The notes under the pieces were generated by a model. It was not told the origin of the DNA and did no database searches. It was given only the letters and a program-made list of their open reading frames with translations. The position numbers and the translations under genes are program-made. 64,000 nt of DNA, taken from positions 1-64,000 of the forward strand of contig NZ_QGGI01000012.1 of the NCBI RefSeq assembly GCF_003148465.1, written 5' to 3'. Source of the DNA: Oceanotoga teriensis. Lineage in GTDB: Bacteria > Thermotogota > Thermotogae > Petrotogales > Petrotogaceae. Shown here piece after piece: positions 54,035 to 62,510 of the stretch; the stretch's first letter is position 1, and every line of letters begins with the position of its first letter.

Positions 54035-54772
54035 TTATATTTGGATACTTATTGAAATGCCTATCCCATCATTTGAATAACTTAAAAAAATATTTTTGTT
54101 TATTGGAAATCTTATTATAAAATTATCTTCATGTTTTTCGAAGTAAAATGAATTAATATTTAAATTTCCTGTTTTTATATTATAATATATATTAAATTCT
54201 TTTTCCATTATAATTATCTCATTTAAATTGAAATTTTCAAAATTTAAATATATATTTTTAAAAAATAAATAGGGTTTTATATCATGATTTTGAAAATTTA
54301 AAGATATACCAAATAAATCTTTGTTTTTTAATGTTAAAGCATATGCTGAGTCATAAAAGTCATTGACTTTAAACCAAAAAGAAGTACTGAAATATTCTTT
54401 ATTAAAATAAATACCAAAGTATAGATCTTTCATATTTAATATTATATAATCATCTATTATCATATGAAAAGAGTCAAAAGAATTTTTGACATAAAAAATA
54501 TCTTTTTTGTCATCTATAAATCTATAATGAATTTTAAATCCTGGTTGAGAAAAATCAAAATAATTAAAAATATCTATAAGATTGGATGTTTCAAATTCTC
54601 TTTCTTTTAATTTAAAATTATAGTTTAAAGATGTATCATATAGGTCTTCAAATTCTATATCAAAATCCATTCTATTATTTAAATATTTTCCATAATCATT
54701 TGTTAGTTTAAAAGTACTTGTGAAAACAAAGGTATTTATAATAATAAAAATTAATATCATACATTTTTTCAT
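54035..54772 (-). CDS. Exported beta-rich protein of unknown function
   Basis: Protein of 245 residues with a signal peptide (MKKCMILIFIIINTFVFTSTF). The rest alternates polar and hydrophobic or aromatic residues in short strands (DLYFGIYFNKEYFSTSFWFKV), and the last strand ends with Ile, as in an outer-membrane barrel or a beta-sandwich. No family recognised. The frame opens four codons earlier at a TTG, but GGGGGA sits directly before the ATG at 54772. It lies between yebC and cheR on the same strand. Confidence 0.7.
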   Translation of the reverse strand: MKKCMILIFIIINTFVFTSTFKLTNDYGKYLNNRMDFDIEFEDLYDTSLNYNFKLKEREFETSNLIDIFNYFDFSQPGFKIHYRFIDDKKDIFYVKNSFDSFHMIIDDYIILNMKDLYFGIYFNKEYFSTSFWFKVNDFYDSAYALTLKNKDLFGISLNFQNHDIKPYLFFKNIYLNFENFNLNEIIIMEKEFNIYYNIKTGNLNINSFYFEKHEDNFIIRFPINKNIFLSYSNDGIGISISIQI

Positions 54773-54792
54773 AATATCCCCCAATATAAATT

Positions 54793-54820
54793 AAAATGGG
54801 GATCAGAGTCCCCATTTTAT
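54793..54820 (-). terminator. Terminator after yebC
   Basis: AAAATGGGGA and TCCCCATTTT pair perfectly around a six-base loop on the minus strand after yebC. Confidence 0.82.
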
Positions 54821-54833
54821 ATAAAAGGTATTT

Positions 54834-55592
54834 TTAACCTAATTTTTTTGATAATTCTTCGAGTTCAGCATCATCAATATCGTAATTTCCAAATACTTGC
54901 TGAACATCATCATTATCTTCTAAGTTATCCAAAAGTTTCAATAATTTTTCAGCATCATTGCCTGAAATGTTTACTGTTGTTTTTGGATTATAGGTTAATT
55001 CATCTTCTATCGAATAACCATCTGCTTTTAAAGCTTCTCTTACGTCTGAAGTTAAATCTGGTTCAACAGTTATTTCTATAGGGTCTGTATCTTCAGTTAT
55101 ATCTTCAGCGCCAGCTTCAATAGCTTGCATCATAAATTCTTCCATATCAGAAACCTCTTCTTTAGGAACTTTTATCAAACCTTTTCTTTCAAAATTCCAA
55201 GAAACCGCTCCAGCTTCAGCTAAAGAACCATTACCTTTTGATAGAAGATGTCTTATTTCTTGAGCAGATCTATTTTTATTATCTGTAACAACAGATATTA
55301 ACAAAGCAACGCCTGCTGGACCATAACCTTCATATAATAATTCTGTTAGTTCTTCACCTTCAAGTTCTCCTGTACCTTTTTTAATAGCTGTTTCAATCTT
55401 ATCTTTTGGCATGTTTGCCGCTTTAGCTTTATCTACTGCAGATCTTAATCTTGGATTAGCATCAGCATCTCCACCGCCATCTCTTGCGGCTATAGTTATT
55501 TCTCTTATGATCTTAGTAAAAGCTTTAGATCTTTTCGCATCTTGAGCACCTTTTCTATGTTTAATATTAGCCCACTTATTATGCCCTGACAT
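54834..55592 (-). CDS. yebC: YebC/PmpR/TACO1-family protein
   Basis: Conserved cytoplasmic protein of 252 residues, annotated in families as a transcriptional regulator and more recently linked to translation of proline-rich stretches. The start MSGHNKWANIKHRKGAQDAKRSKAF is diagnostic. The middle EGYGPAGVALLISVVTDNKNRS and C-terminal LLDNLEDNDDVQQVFGNYDI are also standard. ATG follows TAGGAGG. It follows the phosphatase gene by 12 bases and is probably cotranscribed with it. Confidence 0.95.
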   Translation of the reverse strand: MSGHNKWANIKHRKGAQDAKRSKAFTKIIREITIAARDGGGDADANPRLRSAVDKAKAANMPKDKIETAIKKGTGELEGEELTELLYEGYGPAGVALLISVVTDNKNRSAQEIRHLLSKGNGSLAEAGAVSWNFERKGLIKVPKEEVSDMEEFMMQAIEAGAEDITEDTDPIEITVEPDLTSDVREALKADGYSIEDELTYNPKTTVNISGNDAEKLLKLLDNLEDNDDVQQVFGNYDIDDAELEELSKKLG

Positions 55593-55604
55593 ATATTATC
55601 CCTC

Positions 55605-57002
55605 CTAAAAACCTTTCATCACTAAAATTGTGGTATCATCATGTTGAGGAGCACTTTTCACAAAATTGTCCACCGAATCAATTATACGGTTAACTATTAC
55701 ATTTGTGTTTTCGTTTATTATCGGTTTTATTAAATTTTCCAGTCTTTTTGTTCCATATTCTTCTTTTTCTTCATTTCTTGCTTCTGTTATTCCATCAGTA
55801 TAAGATATGAATAGAAATTCAGATTTGTAAGAATATTTTTCTATTTTGAAGTCTATATCTTCAAATATACCCAAAGGAAGACCTGTTGCTACTGAAGTAT
55901 ACTCATTAGAATCAAGATAAATAGGACAATTATTATGTCCCACATTTACGATTTTAACATTTTTTTCTTTTGAATTCAATAGAATAAAAATAGCTGTTAC
56001 AAATCTATCATCAGGTATATTCTTTTCCAAATAATTATTTACGTATTTTACAAGAGAATCAATACTATCTCCAGCTTCGATTCTACTTCTGACAACTGCT
56101 CTCATAGAACTCATTATCAATGCTGCTGGTACTCCTTTTCCAGATACATCTGCCAATAAACCTAAAACTTCATTATCATTTATTTTTATGACATCATAAT
56201 AATCTCCACCAACATCATAAGCAGATCTGTAAAAAGCTGATATTTGACAATTTAAAATATTAGGTATTTTTTTTGGCAATAAAGAATTTTGAATTTCTTT
56301 TGCTATTTTTAATTGCTCATCAAATTTTTGTTGTTTAATTTTTTCATTTAAATAATTTATAGTATCGAATCCAAAAGCGAGTTGCTCACAAACAGATTCC
56401 ATTATTTTTTTGTCTGAAGCAAGAAAAATCGAATTATCTGTTTTTCCATATAATAAAATAAAACCCCATATTTTTAGTTTTGATTTTATAGGAATTAATA
56501 AAAAAGAACTTTCAGTATGATTAACAGAGTCCTTTTCTCTTAAAATTGTTTTTGGAGAGTCTATTTTTTTTAAAAGATAAAGAATTGGTTCTATATTTTC
56601 AAAGTTCATATCTCTTAATTCCAAATATAAAGGGTTAAAATTTACATTTTGAGTTTCAAAGTCTACAAATTCTCCAACTATAACATTTTTAAAATCTACA
56701 GTATCTTTAAGTCTTTTTACTATTTGTTCTATAGACAGTCTTGGATCTTTAGTCGAAAAAATTAGCTTAGAAATTTCTAAAACGGTAGTCAATTCTTCAT
56801 ATAATTTAGAAATTTCTTCAAATTGAGCTTGAAGAATCATAGTATTTTCTTCTATTTGTATTTTATAATTATTTAACTCTGAAAGATGTTTATCTGTTAA
56901 AAAATTAATTCTTTCATATAGTACATTCACATTTTCTTCTTCATCTGTGTATATTTTTAAAGCATTATTTAATTTTGAATAGAGAGACTTTGCATCAAAC
57001 AT
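55605..57002 (-). CDS. SpoIIE/RsbU-type serine phosphatase with GAF domain
   Basis: PP2C-family phosphatase of 465 residues. An N-terminal coiled coil (about 10-70) leads to a GAF-like sensor domain (75-215), and the SpoIIE catalytic domain is C-terminal (about 235-465), with VGGDYYDV, LLADVSGKGVPAALIMS, VGHNNCPIYL, YTDGITEARN and HDDTTILV providing the Mn/Mg-binding Asp set. Relatives dephosphorylate STAS antagonists. The response regulator gene ends one base before it. I prefer the ATG at 57002, after GGGTGA, to the GTG at 57011. Confidence 0.92.
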   Translation of the reverse strand: MFDAKSLYSKLNNALKIYTDEEENVNVLYERINFLTDKHLSELNNYKIQIEENTMILQAQFEEISKLYEELTTVLEISKLIFSTKDPRLSIEQIVKRLKDTVDFKNVIVGEFVDFETQNVNFNPLYLELRDMNFENIEPILYLLKKIDSPKTILREKDSVNHTESSFLLIPIKSKLKIWGFILLYGKTDNSIFLASDKKIMESVCEQLAFGFDTINYLNEKIKQQKFDEQLKIAKEIQNSLLPKKIPNILNCQISAFYRSAYDVGGDYYDVIKINDNEVLGLLADVSGKGVPAALIMSSMRAVVRSRIEAGDSIDSLVKYVNNYLEKNIPDDRFVTAIFILLNSKEKNVKIVNVGHNNCPIYLDSNEYTSVATGLPLGIFEDIDFKIEKYSYKSEFLFISYTDGITEARNEEKEEYGTKRLENLIKPIINENTNVIVNRIIDSVDNFVKSAPQHDDTTILVMKGF

Positions 57003-57003
57003 A

Positions 57004-57363
57004 TCATTCACCCACTAATTCATTTACCGTATCTATTAAAGATTTTGGACTGAACGGTTTTGTTAATACTTTTTTTGCACCAAGTGATAAGGCTGTTTCT
57101 TCATCAGATTCTCCACCTTTAGCAGTTAATACTATGATCGGAATTTTTATATCTATACCTTTAAGTTCTTTTAATACTGTAAAGCCATCCATTATGGGCA
57201 TCATAATATCAAGGCATACGAGATCAGGTTTTTCTGATAAAATTTTTTCTAAGCCTTCTTTTCCATTAGATGCTTCTATCACATCATAACCAGATGTTTT
57301 AAGATTAAAAGTTATTATCTTTCTCAATACTTCAGAATCATCGACAACAATAATTTTTTTCAT
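57004..57363 (-). CDS. Single-domain response regulator
   Basis: CheY-like receiver of 119 residues with no output domain. The acidic pair is in VVDDSEVL, the phospho-acceptor Asp in [13 protein letters not shown], the conserved Thr in VLTAKGG, and Lys in TKPFSP. GGAGGGG precedes the ATG at 57363, so the eight-codon extension upstream is not used. It lies directly before the SpoIIE-type phosphatase and may act on it, for example by controlling its GAF or coiled-coil region. No histidine kinase is adjacent. Confidence 0.94.
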   Translation of the reverse strand: MKKIIVVDDSEVLRKIITFNLKTSGYDVIEASNGKEGLEKILSEKPDLVCLDIMMPIMDGFTVLKELKGIDIKIPIIVLTAKGGESDEETALSLGAKKVLTKPFSPKSLIDTVNELVGE

Positions 57364-57364
57364 A

Positions 57365-57943
57365 TTAACCCCTCCAGACGGTTTCAATACAGTAAGGATA
57401 ATAAATAAAATTCTTTAAGTTCATTTTATTTATTATTTTATAAAAATTAAAAATATTTTTTGTATTTTGAAAAAATTCTAATATGTATATTTTATTATTA
57501 TTATTATAACATTTCAAGTCTTCAAAAATTTCATTTTTATTGTAAAAATTTTGTCCCTTTTGAATTAAATCCATATTTTTAAAGTTTTCATATATATTTT
57601 CAGATATATATATTCTAAATTTAAACTTATCTATTTCTTCATTGATATTAAAATCATCATTTTTTTCTTGAAATTCTATTAATTTAAGACCTTTTGGAGA
57701 ACAAGAATTCAAAATTTCAAAATTAAAGCTTTTTTTTGTATTTACTATTATATAAAGTTCTCTGTTGATATATCCCAAAGGTAAAGCTGAAGTATAAGAA
57801 AAAATTGGTTTTGGACTAAATCCTTTAGAAAATTCAAGAGGACATTTAGCTCTTCTCAAGGTATATTCTATGATGCTTATGAAGTCTCTATGTGAAGTGA
57901 AAGCTAAATTCCCATATTTTTTTAATTTTAACATATATTTCAT
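57365..57943 (-). CDS. DUF2344 (TIGR03936) radical-SAM-associated protein
   Basis: Protein of 192 residues. The N-terminal part matches the family well: [43 protein letters not shown] and [13 protein letters not shown]. In most genomes this domain is fused to, or encoded beside, a radical SAM protein near rpmA or rng; here no such partner adjoins it, and the next gene is a response regulator. The C-terminal 80 residues diverge from the pattern I recall. ATG follows GGAAGGAG. Its function is not established. Confidence 0.8.
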   Translation of the reverse strand: MKYMLKLKKYGNLAFTSHRDFISIIEYTLRRAKCPLEFSKGFSPKPIFSYTSALPLGYINRELYIIVNTKKSFNFEILNSCSPKGLKLIEFQEKNDDFNINEEIDKFKFRIYISENIYENFKNMDLIQKGQNFYNKNEIFEDLKCYNNNNKIYILEFFQNTKNIFNFYKIINKMNLKNFIYYPYCIETVWRG

Positions 57944-58127
57944 AAAAAATATACTCCTTCCATTTTATCATATCATAATAATATTATTATGTTTTTTTAG
58001 TTTTATTTTAAAAACTTAAGCTTTATAATTATACTAAATTAATTTCATCAAATTATTAAATATAAAAAAATTTTAAGAACTATATGATATAATTTGTTTT
58101 GAAAAATTAATAATTGGAGGAATAAAG

Positions 58128-60221
58128 TTGAAAAGTTATTTAATAGGATTTTTTATAGGAATATTTTTCTTTATATTTTTATTTATACATACAAGTAATT
58201 TTTATAAAAATACATCATCCATATTTTTTGTCAATTCAAATTATAATACATATTTGTTCGAAGATGGTGAAAGTATTCTCCCAACAAAATACAAATATGT
58301 TAATTTAGAAGATATTCCAGAAGAATTAATATATATGCTTTTATGGTCTGAAGATAGGGATTTTTATGAGCATTATGGAGTTAATATAAAGGCTCTGTTC
58401 AGAGCTACTCTTATAAATATTAAAAATAGATCTTTTTCTCAAGGTGGATCAACTTTGAGTCAACAACTCGCGAAAACTTTATATTTGACCAATGAAAAAA
58501 CTATTATGAGAAAAGTTATGGATATGATGCTGGCATTTTTCTTGGAAAGATCTTATACAAAAGATGAAATATTAGAGGCTTATATGAATAGTGTTTATCT
58601 TGGAAATGATATTTCTGGATTTGGGGCGGCTTCAGAGAGATATTTCAAAAAAGATTTAAATGATTTAGATTATAATGAAATGTCTATGTTAGTTGGAATA
58701 ATTAATGGACCAGAATTATATAATCCGTATAAATATCCAGATAGAGCTAAAAATCAAGCTTCAATTCTTTTAAATTCCATTCATGGAAATGAATTGATAA
58801 AGTTTGATAAATCAAACATAGAAAAAATGGTTAATGATATACAAATATATAAATTAGATTATAAAGAGGATTATTTAGATTTTATTTATCAAGTAAAAAA
58901 AGAAGAAGAAGCATTAAACTTAAAAGGTGGAGGTTATAAAATAAAAACAACTTTTAATAGAGATTTATATGATTCTTTTACATTAAATGCTTCTGAATCT
59001 TCAATAGTTATAAATAATAAGACCGGATCTGTTGAATCTTTTTGGGGTGGAGAATACTCGATATTCATTTCTAATAAACAAATTGGTTCTGTGATAAAAC
59101 CTTTTTATTATGCATTAGCATTAGATAAAGGCTATACATTCGATACTATACTTCCCGATGAACCTATGGATTTTGGAGGATGGAGACCAAATAATTATGA
59201 CAAAAATTTTAGAGGTGAAATAAGTCTTGAAGATGCCATAGTTAAATCTATAAATATACCGTCTATATATTTAGCAACTCATATTGAAAAATCACCAACA
59301 GATTCAATAGAAAAAATAAAGAATTTTTTAGAATCTGATATAGGACTTAAAGGCATGTATCCAGAAGATTTAACACTTGCATTGGGAACTGTTGAAACAA
59401 ATCCTTTTGAATTAATAAAAGCTTTTACAATATTTCCAAACTATGGATTAATACCAAAAATATATACAATATCAGAAATATATGATAGAAAAGGTAATTT
59501 AATATACAAAAAATATCCTGAGATAGATAAAAAAATAGATGAAATATCTATAAAGACTTATTCTTCTATGAATAATCTATTGAGACAAGTTGTAGAAAGA
59601 GGATCTGCAAAGAGAATAAATATAGAAGGAATAGATCTTCATGGAAAAACGGGAACTCCTGAGTTATCGACATGGTTTTCAGGATATACTGGAAACAAAA
59701 GTATAGTAGTTAGAGTAGATGGTGTAGATTTATTATCTTCAACATCGGCTGTTCCTGTAGCTGGAAATATAGTAAAAAACTTTATATATTCGGGTTATAA
59801 TTTGAAAGTTCCAAAATATATGAATGCATATGATGATGAACAAAAACTGGATTTTTTTGAAGACCCTATAACTTTTGTTTCAAAGGGAATGGATGTTATA
59901 GAATATTTAAAATTTTCAAAATTAAAATACTCTACAGATGATTTGAATGAAAAATTAAAAGAAGCAAATTCACAATTAGAATATATATATCCAGATGTAG
60001 TTAATAGAATAAATGAATGGAAAAATATCAATCTCGTAGATTTTATGAAAGATCCTTATTCATTTATACAAAATGGATACAATCTAAGAAATTATTTAGA
60101 AAATATAAGTATTACAGATGAAATCAAGAAAAAACTTTTGAATATATCAGATGAAATAAAATATTTATATCCTGATCAAGCATCTTTAATAATAGAGTTT
60201 ATAAGTGAAAAGGGGCTTTAA
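58128..60221 (+). CDS. Class A penicillin-binding protein with C-terminal tandem repeat
   Basis: Bifunctional murein synthase of 697 residues. One membrane helix (5-22) precedes the GT51 transglycosylase with the catalytic Glu75 in SEDRDFYEHYG and QGGSTLSQQLAKTL. The transpeptidase has SVIK (Ser near 321), SIN (VKSINIPS) and KTGT (near 505), so both activities look intact, though the SxxK block lacks the usual TFKP spelling. The last 120 residues are two copies of a helical unit (EDPITFVSKGMDVIEYL / KDPYSFIQNGYNLRNYL), not part of normal PBPs. TTG start after TGGAGG. Confidence 0.92.
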   Translation: MKSYLIGFFIGIFFFIFLFIHTSNFYKNTSSIFFVNSNYNTYLFEDGESILPTKYKYVNLEDIPEELIYMLLWSEDRDFYEHYGVNIKALFRATLINIKNRSFSQGGSTLSQQLAKTLYLTNEKTIMRKVMDMMLAFFLERSYTKDEILEAYMNSVYLGNDISGFGAASERYFKKDLNDLDYNEMSMLVGIINGPELYNPYKYPDRAKNQASILLNSIHGNELIKFDKSNIEKMVNDIQIYKLDYKEDYLDFIYQVKKEEEALNLKGGGYKIKTTFNRDLYDSFTLNASESSIVINNKTGSVESFWGGEYSIFISNKQIGSVIKPFYYALALDKGYTFDTILPDEPMDFGGWRPNNYDKNFRGEISLEDAIVKSINIPSIYLATHIEKSPTDSIEKIKNFLESDIGLKGMYPEDLTLALGTVETNPFELIKAFTIFPNYGLIPKIYTISEIYDRKGNLIYKKYPEIDKKIDEISIKTYSSMNNLLRQVVERGSAKRINIEGIDLHGKTGTPELSTWFSGYTGNKSIVVRVDGVDLLSSTSAVPVAGNIVKNFIYSGYNLKVPKYMNAYDDEQKLDFFEDPITFVSKGMDVIEYLKFSKLKYSTDDLNEKLKEANSQLEYIYPDVVNRINEWKNINLVDFMKDPYSFIQNGYNLRNYLENISITDEIKKKLLNISDEIKYLYPDQASLIIEFISEKGL

Positions 60222-60223
60222 CT

Positions 60224-61027
60224 ATGATACAGTTAAAAAAAGGAAAATATTTTATAAAAGAAGGAGAAATACCAAAAAAAATATTTTATATAAGAGAAGG
60301 TAGATTAACAGATGGTAATAAGGAGTATTTAGAGGGTACTTTTATTTCTATTGTTTCTTATATATTGCAATTACCTATTGCAAAGGGTTTGAAGTCTTTG
60401 TCGAATATTAAAATAGAAGAATTTGATGATTTTAATGATATAGATGATTCTATAATAAAAAATTTTATTCAAGAAATTTCAAAAATAACAAATAATTTAA
60501 TGTATTTTCCCATAGAAAAGAGCTATGCGGATCCTAATAAAATAATAAATTATAAATTGGAACTTTTTTCTAGTAATAATGATGAAGAATATTTTGATAT
60601 TGAAGAAAATGATGAATTAAAAGAATTTTTTGATAATTTTAATTTCTTTTTTGATAAAGAAGAACAAATAGATTTACCAGAAAGTTTTGAAGAATATAAA
60701 AAATTATTGAAAAATTTTATTTTAGAACTCAATATATCAAAATTGATAAATTATTTTAAAAAAGGTTTAAATAAATATGAAGTTGAACAATCTGAATTAG
60801 AAGTATTTTTTGATGAATTAATAGACATAGCTATTACAATAAATGATAGAGCTCTTGTTTTATATCTTGTTTATATGTCAGCTATAAAAATAGAAAATAT
60901 TGATAAAATAAATAAATATTTAAAGAAAAATTGGGAATTTTTGAGATTCAACGGTATAAACAATTGGGTAGATTACTCTATGAGATATATAAACAATAAA
61001 ATGATCTCAGAGGGTGATAAAATATGA
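60224..61027 (+). CDS. Cyclic-nucleotide-binding-like protein of unknown function
   Basis: Protein of 267 residues. Its start, LKKGKYFIKEGEIPKKIFYIREGRLTDG, resembles the first strands of the Crp/cNMP-binding fold, but the phosphate-binding cassette is not evident. Residues 95-175 are acidic and probably flexible; the last 110 are helical (ALVLYLVYMSAIKIENIDKIN). It starts three bases after the PBP stop and overlaps the next gene by four bases, so all three are cotranscribed. The function is unknown; a scaffold or sensor tied to wall synthesis is a guess. Confidence 0.68.
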   Translation: MIQLKKGKYFIKEGEIPKKIFYIREGRLTDGNKEYLEGTFISIVSYILQLPIAKGLKSLSNIKIEEFDDFNDIDDSIIKNFIQEISKITNNLMYFPIEKSYADPNKIINYKLELFSSNNDEEYFDIEENDELKEFFDNFNFFFDKEEQIDLPESFEEYKKLLKNFILELNISKLINYFKKGLNKYEVEQSELEVFFDELIDIAITINDRALVLYLVYMSAIKIENIDKINKYLKKNWEFLRFNGINNWVDYSMRYINNKMISEGDKI

Positions 61028-61512
61028 ATTTTATGAATTTGAAAAGTTTTGGTTCAAAATTAAATGGGATTTATTTGATAAAAAAAGGAATAGTTGGTGG
61101 AATAACTTATTATAAAGATAAAATTTTTTTATCTTATGTTTATAAGCAAGGAGATTTTCTTGCAATAGACAAATTCCAATATGAAATTGGAATAATTGAT
61201 TATTATTGTTTTACAGATGTAGAGTATGAATTTATAGAAGATGAAGAGTTATTTAAAAGAATTAAAGAAGATAAAGAATTTGCCAAGAATTTTTATAAAT
61301 TTTTAAAAGATTATACTATGGAAGTGACGGCTTTTTCAAGGGAAGAACCTGAAAAAATTTTATATTATAATTTAAAAAAGATAAAAGAATATGGTGGAAT
61401 ATTAAAAGGCATACATAAGGATTTTGTCAATGAATTTAAATTAAAACCTTATTTTGACAAAATGATAGAAAACAAAAAAATAAAACTTGTAGATCAATAC
61501 TATTGCTTATAA
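61024..61512 (+). CDS. Crp-fold protein with degenerate DNA-binding end, unknown function
   Basis: Protein of 162 residues. Its first 80 residues look like the later strands of a Crp-type sensor domain (IYLIKKGIVGGITYYKDKIFLSYVYKQGDFLAID, then YEFIEDEELFKRI), followed by a dimerisation-like helix and a C-terminal part that resembles a worn helix-turn-helix (IHKDFVNEFKLKPYFDKMIENKKIKLVD). The first strand pair of the fold is missing, and the upstream gene carries just such a beginning. ATGA junction with that gene. It may pair with the upstream protein. Confidence 0.68.
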   Translation: MNFMNLKSFGSKLNGIYLIKKGIVGGITYYKDKIFLSYVYKQGDFLAIDKFQYEIGIIDYYCFTDVEYEFIEDEELFKRIKEDKEFAKNFYKFLKDYTMEVTAFSREEPEKILYYNLKKIKEYGGILKGIHKDFVNEFKLKPYFDKMIENKKIKLVDQYYCL

Positions 61513-61570
61513 AAAATTAACAATACTTTCATAAAAATTCTTTCAAATGATGATAAAATACGTAAATGGA

Positions 61571-61643
61571 TCCTGGTATCAAAGCTCAACAAAGATTGAG
61601 TACCTTGGGCCATAATAATTATTCCAATACAGGAGGTGACTTT
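61571..61643 (+). ncRNA. L21 leader-type element before rplU
   Basis: Between the Crp-fold gene and rplU, CTCAA (61585-61589) pairs with TTGAG (61596-61600) and GGTA (61575-61578) with TACC (61601-61604), enclosing an asymmetric bulge, followed by TTGGGCC. The ribosome binding site AGGAGGTG closes the element. Position and hairpin fit a ribosomal-protein leader of the L21 type; identity is by analogy. Confidence 0.6.
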
Positions 61644-61958
61644 ATGTACGCAATTATTGACTTTGGTGGAAAGCAGTATAAAGTAGAAGAAGGTCAAACA
61701 TTGATTACTGAAAAGGTTAATGGAGTTGAAGCCGGATCAGAATTCGTTTTTGACAAAGTAATATTCTTCAAGAATGATGCAGAAACAAAGGTTGGTAAAC
61801 CTTTCATAGAAGGTGGAAAGGTTACAGCTGAAGTTGTTGAACATGGAAAAGATAGAAAAATAAAGATTCTAAAGTTTAAAGGAAGAAAAAACTTCAGAAA
61901 GAGAAAAGGACATAGACAGCTTTATACTGAATTAAAAATAAAAACTATTGAAGCGTAA
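61644..61958 (+). CDS. rplU: 50S ribosomal protein L21
   Basis: Large-subunit protein L21, 104 residues. The opening [20 protein letters not shown] and the basic [23 protein letters not shown] close to the C terminus are the family markers. The frame runs 26 codons further upstream through the leader hairpin, but AGGAGGTG precedes the ATG at 61644. The stop overlaps the next start (TAATG), so L21 and Prp are translationally coupled, followed by L27, the order common in many bacteria. Confidence 0.96.
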   Translation: MYAIIDFGGKQYKVEEGQTLITEKVNGVEAGSEFVFDKVIFFKNDAETKVGKPFIEGGKVTAEVVEHGKDRKIKILKFKGRKNFRKRKGHRQLYTELKIKTIEA

Positions 61959-62245
61959 TGATAAAAGTTTTATTTGAAAAAAATTATATTCTTATAAAAG
62001 GTCATGCATCAAATGATTTATATAAAAAAGATATAGTTTGCAGTGCTGTCAGTACTTTGACTCAATTTGTTGCTAATGTATTAAGTAAAGAAAAGTTAGC
62101 TTCATTTAAAATTTCTGAAGGTTATTTAAAGATAGATCTTTTAGAAAAAAATGACTTTTCAAATAAATTGGTCAAATATTTAATAGAAACGATTAAAGGA
62201 ATTGAAAAAAATTATCCTGATTACGTGAAAGTTGAGGTGAAATGA
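61958..62245 (+). CDS. prp: Ribosomal-processing cysteine protease Prp
   Basis: Small protein of 95 residues of the YsxB family. The catalytic pair is His16 in IKGHAS and Cys28 in DIVCSAVSTL. In Staphylococcus, Prp removes an N-terminal extension from L27. Here it is encoded between rplU and rpmA as usual, with the stop three bases before the L27 start. However, that L27 has no extension to cleave, so the substrate or role must differ in this organism. Confidence 0.92.
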   Translation: MIKVLFEKNYILIKGHASNDLYKKDIVCSAVSTLTQFVANVLSKEKLASFKISEGYLKIDLLEKNDFSNKLVKYLIETIKGIEKNYPDYVKVEVK

Positions 62246-62248
62246 AGA

Positions 62249-62497
62249 ATGGCTAAAAAGCGTGGTTCCGATTGGAACAAAAAGGATAGTAATCCAAAGT
62301 ATCTTGGAGTAAAAGCTGGAGAAGGTTCTAGAGTGCCAGCAGGATCAATTATTCTAAGACAAAGAGGTACAAAAATTCACCCAGGAAAGAATGTGGGCTT
62401 AGGAAGAGATTTTACATTATTTGCTAAAACAGATGGTATTGTTAGATTTGAAACTAAAAACAACAGAAAGTATGCTAATGTATACGCTGAGAATTAA
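62249..62497 (+). CDS. rpmA: 50S ribosomal protein L27
   Basis: L27 reaches the peptidyl-transferase centre with its N-terminal tail, 82 residues. [43 protein letters not shown] is standard. The N terminus, [14 protein letters not shown], departs from the usual HKKGGGSSRNGRDS. An in-frame TGA (the prp stop, 62243) lies two codons before the ATG, so no longer start is possible. GAGGTGA lies upstream within prp. Confidence 0.95.
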   Translation: MAKKRGSDWNKKDSNPKYLGVKAGEGSRVPAGSIILRQRGTKIHPGKNVGLGRDFTLFAKTDGIVRFETKNNRKYANVYAEN

Positions 62498-62510
62498 GAG
62501 GTAATATGAT

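Noticed and set aside
61566-61643. Upstream start for rplU, adding 26 residues
   Set aside because: It covers the L21 leader hairpin and AGGAGGTG; the conserved N terminus [14 protein letters not shown] begins at 61644.
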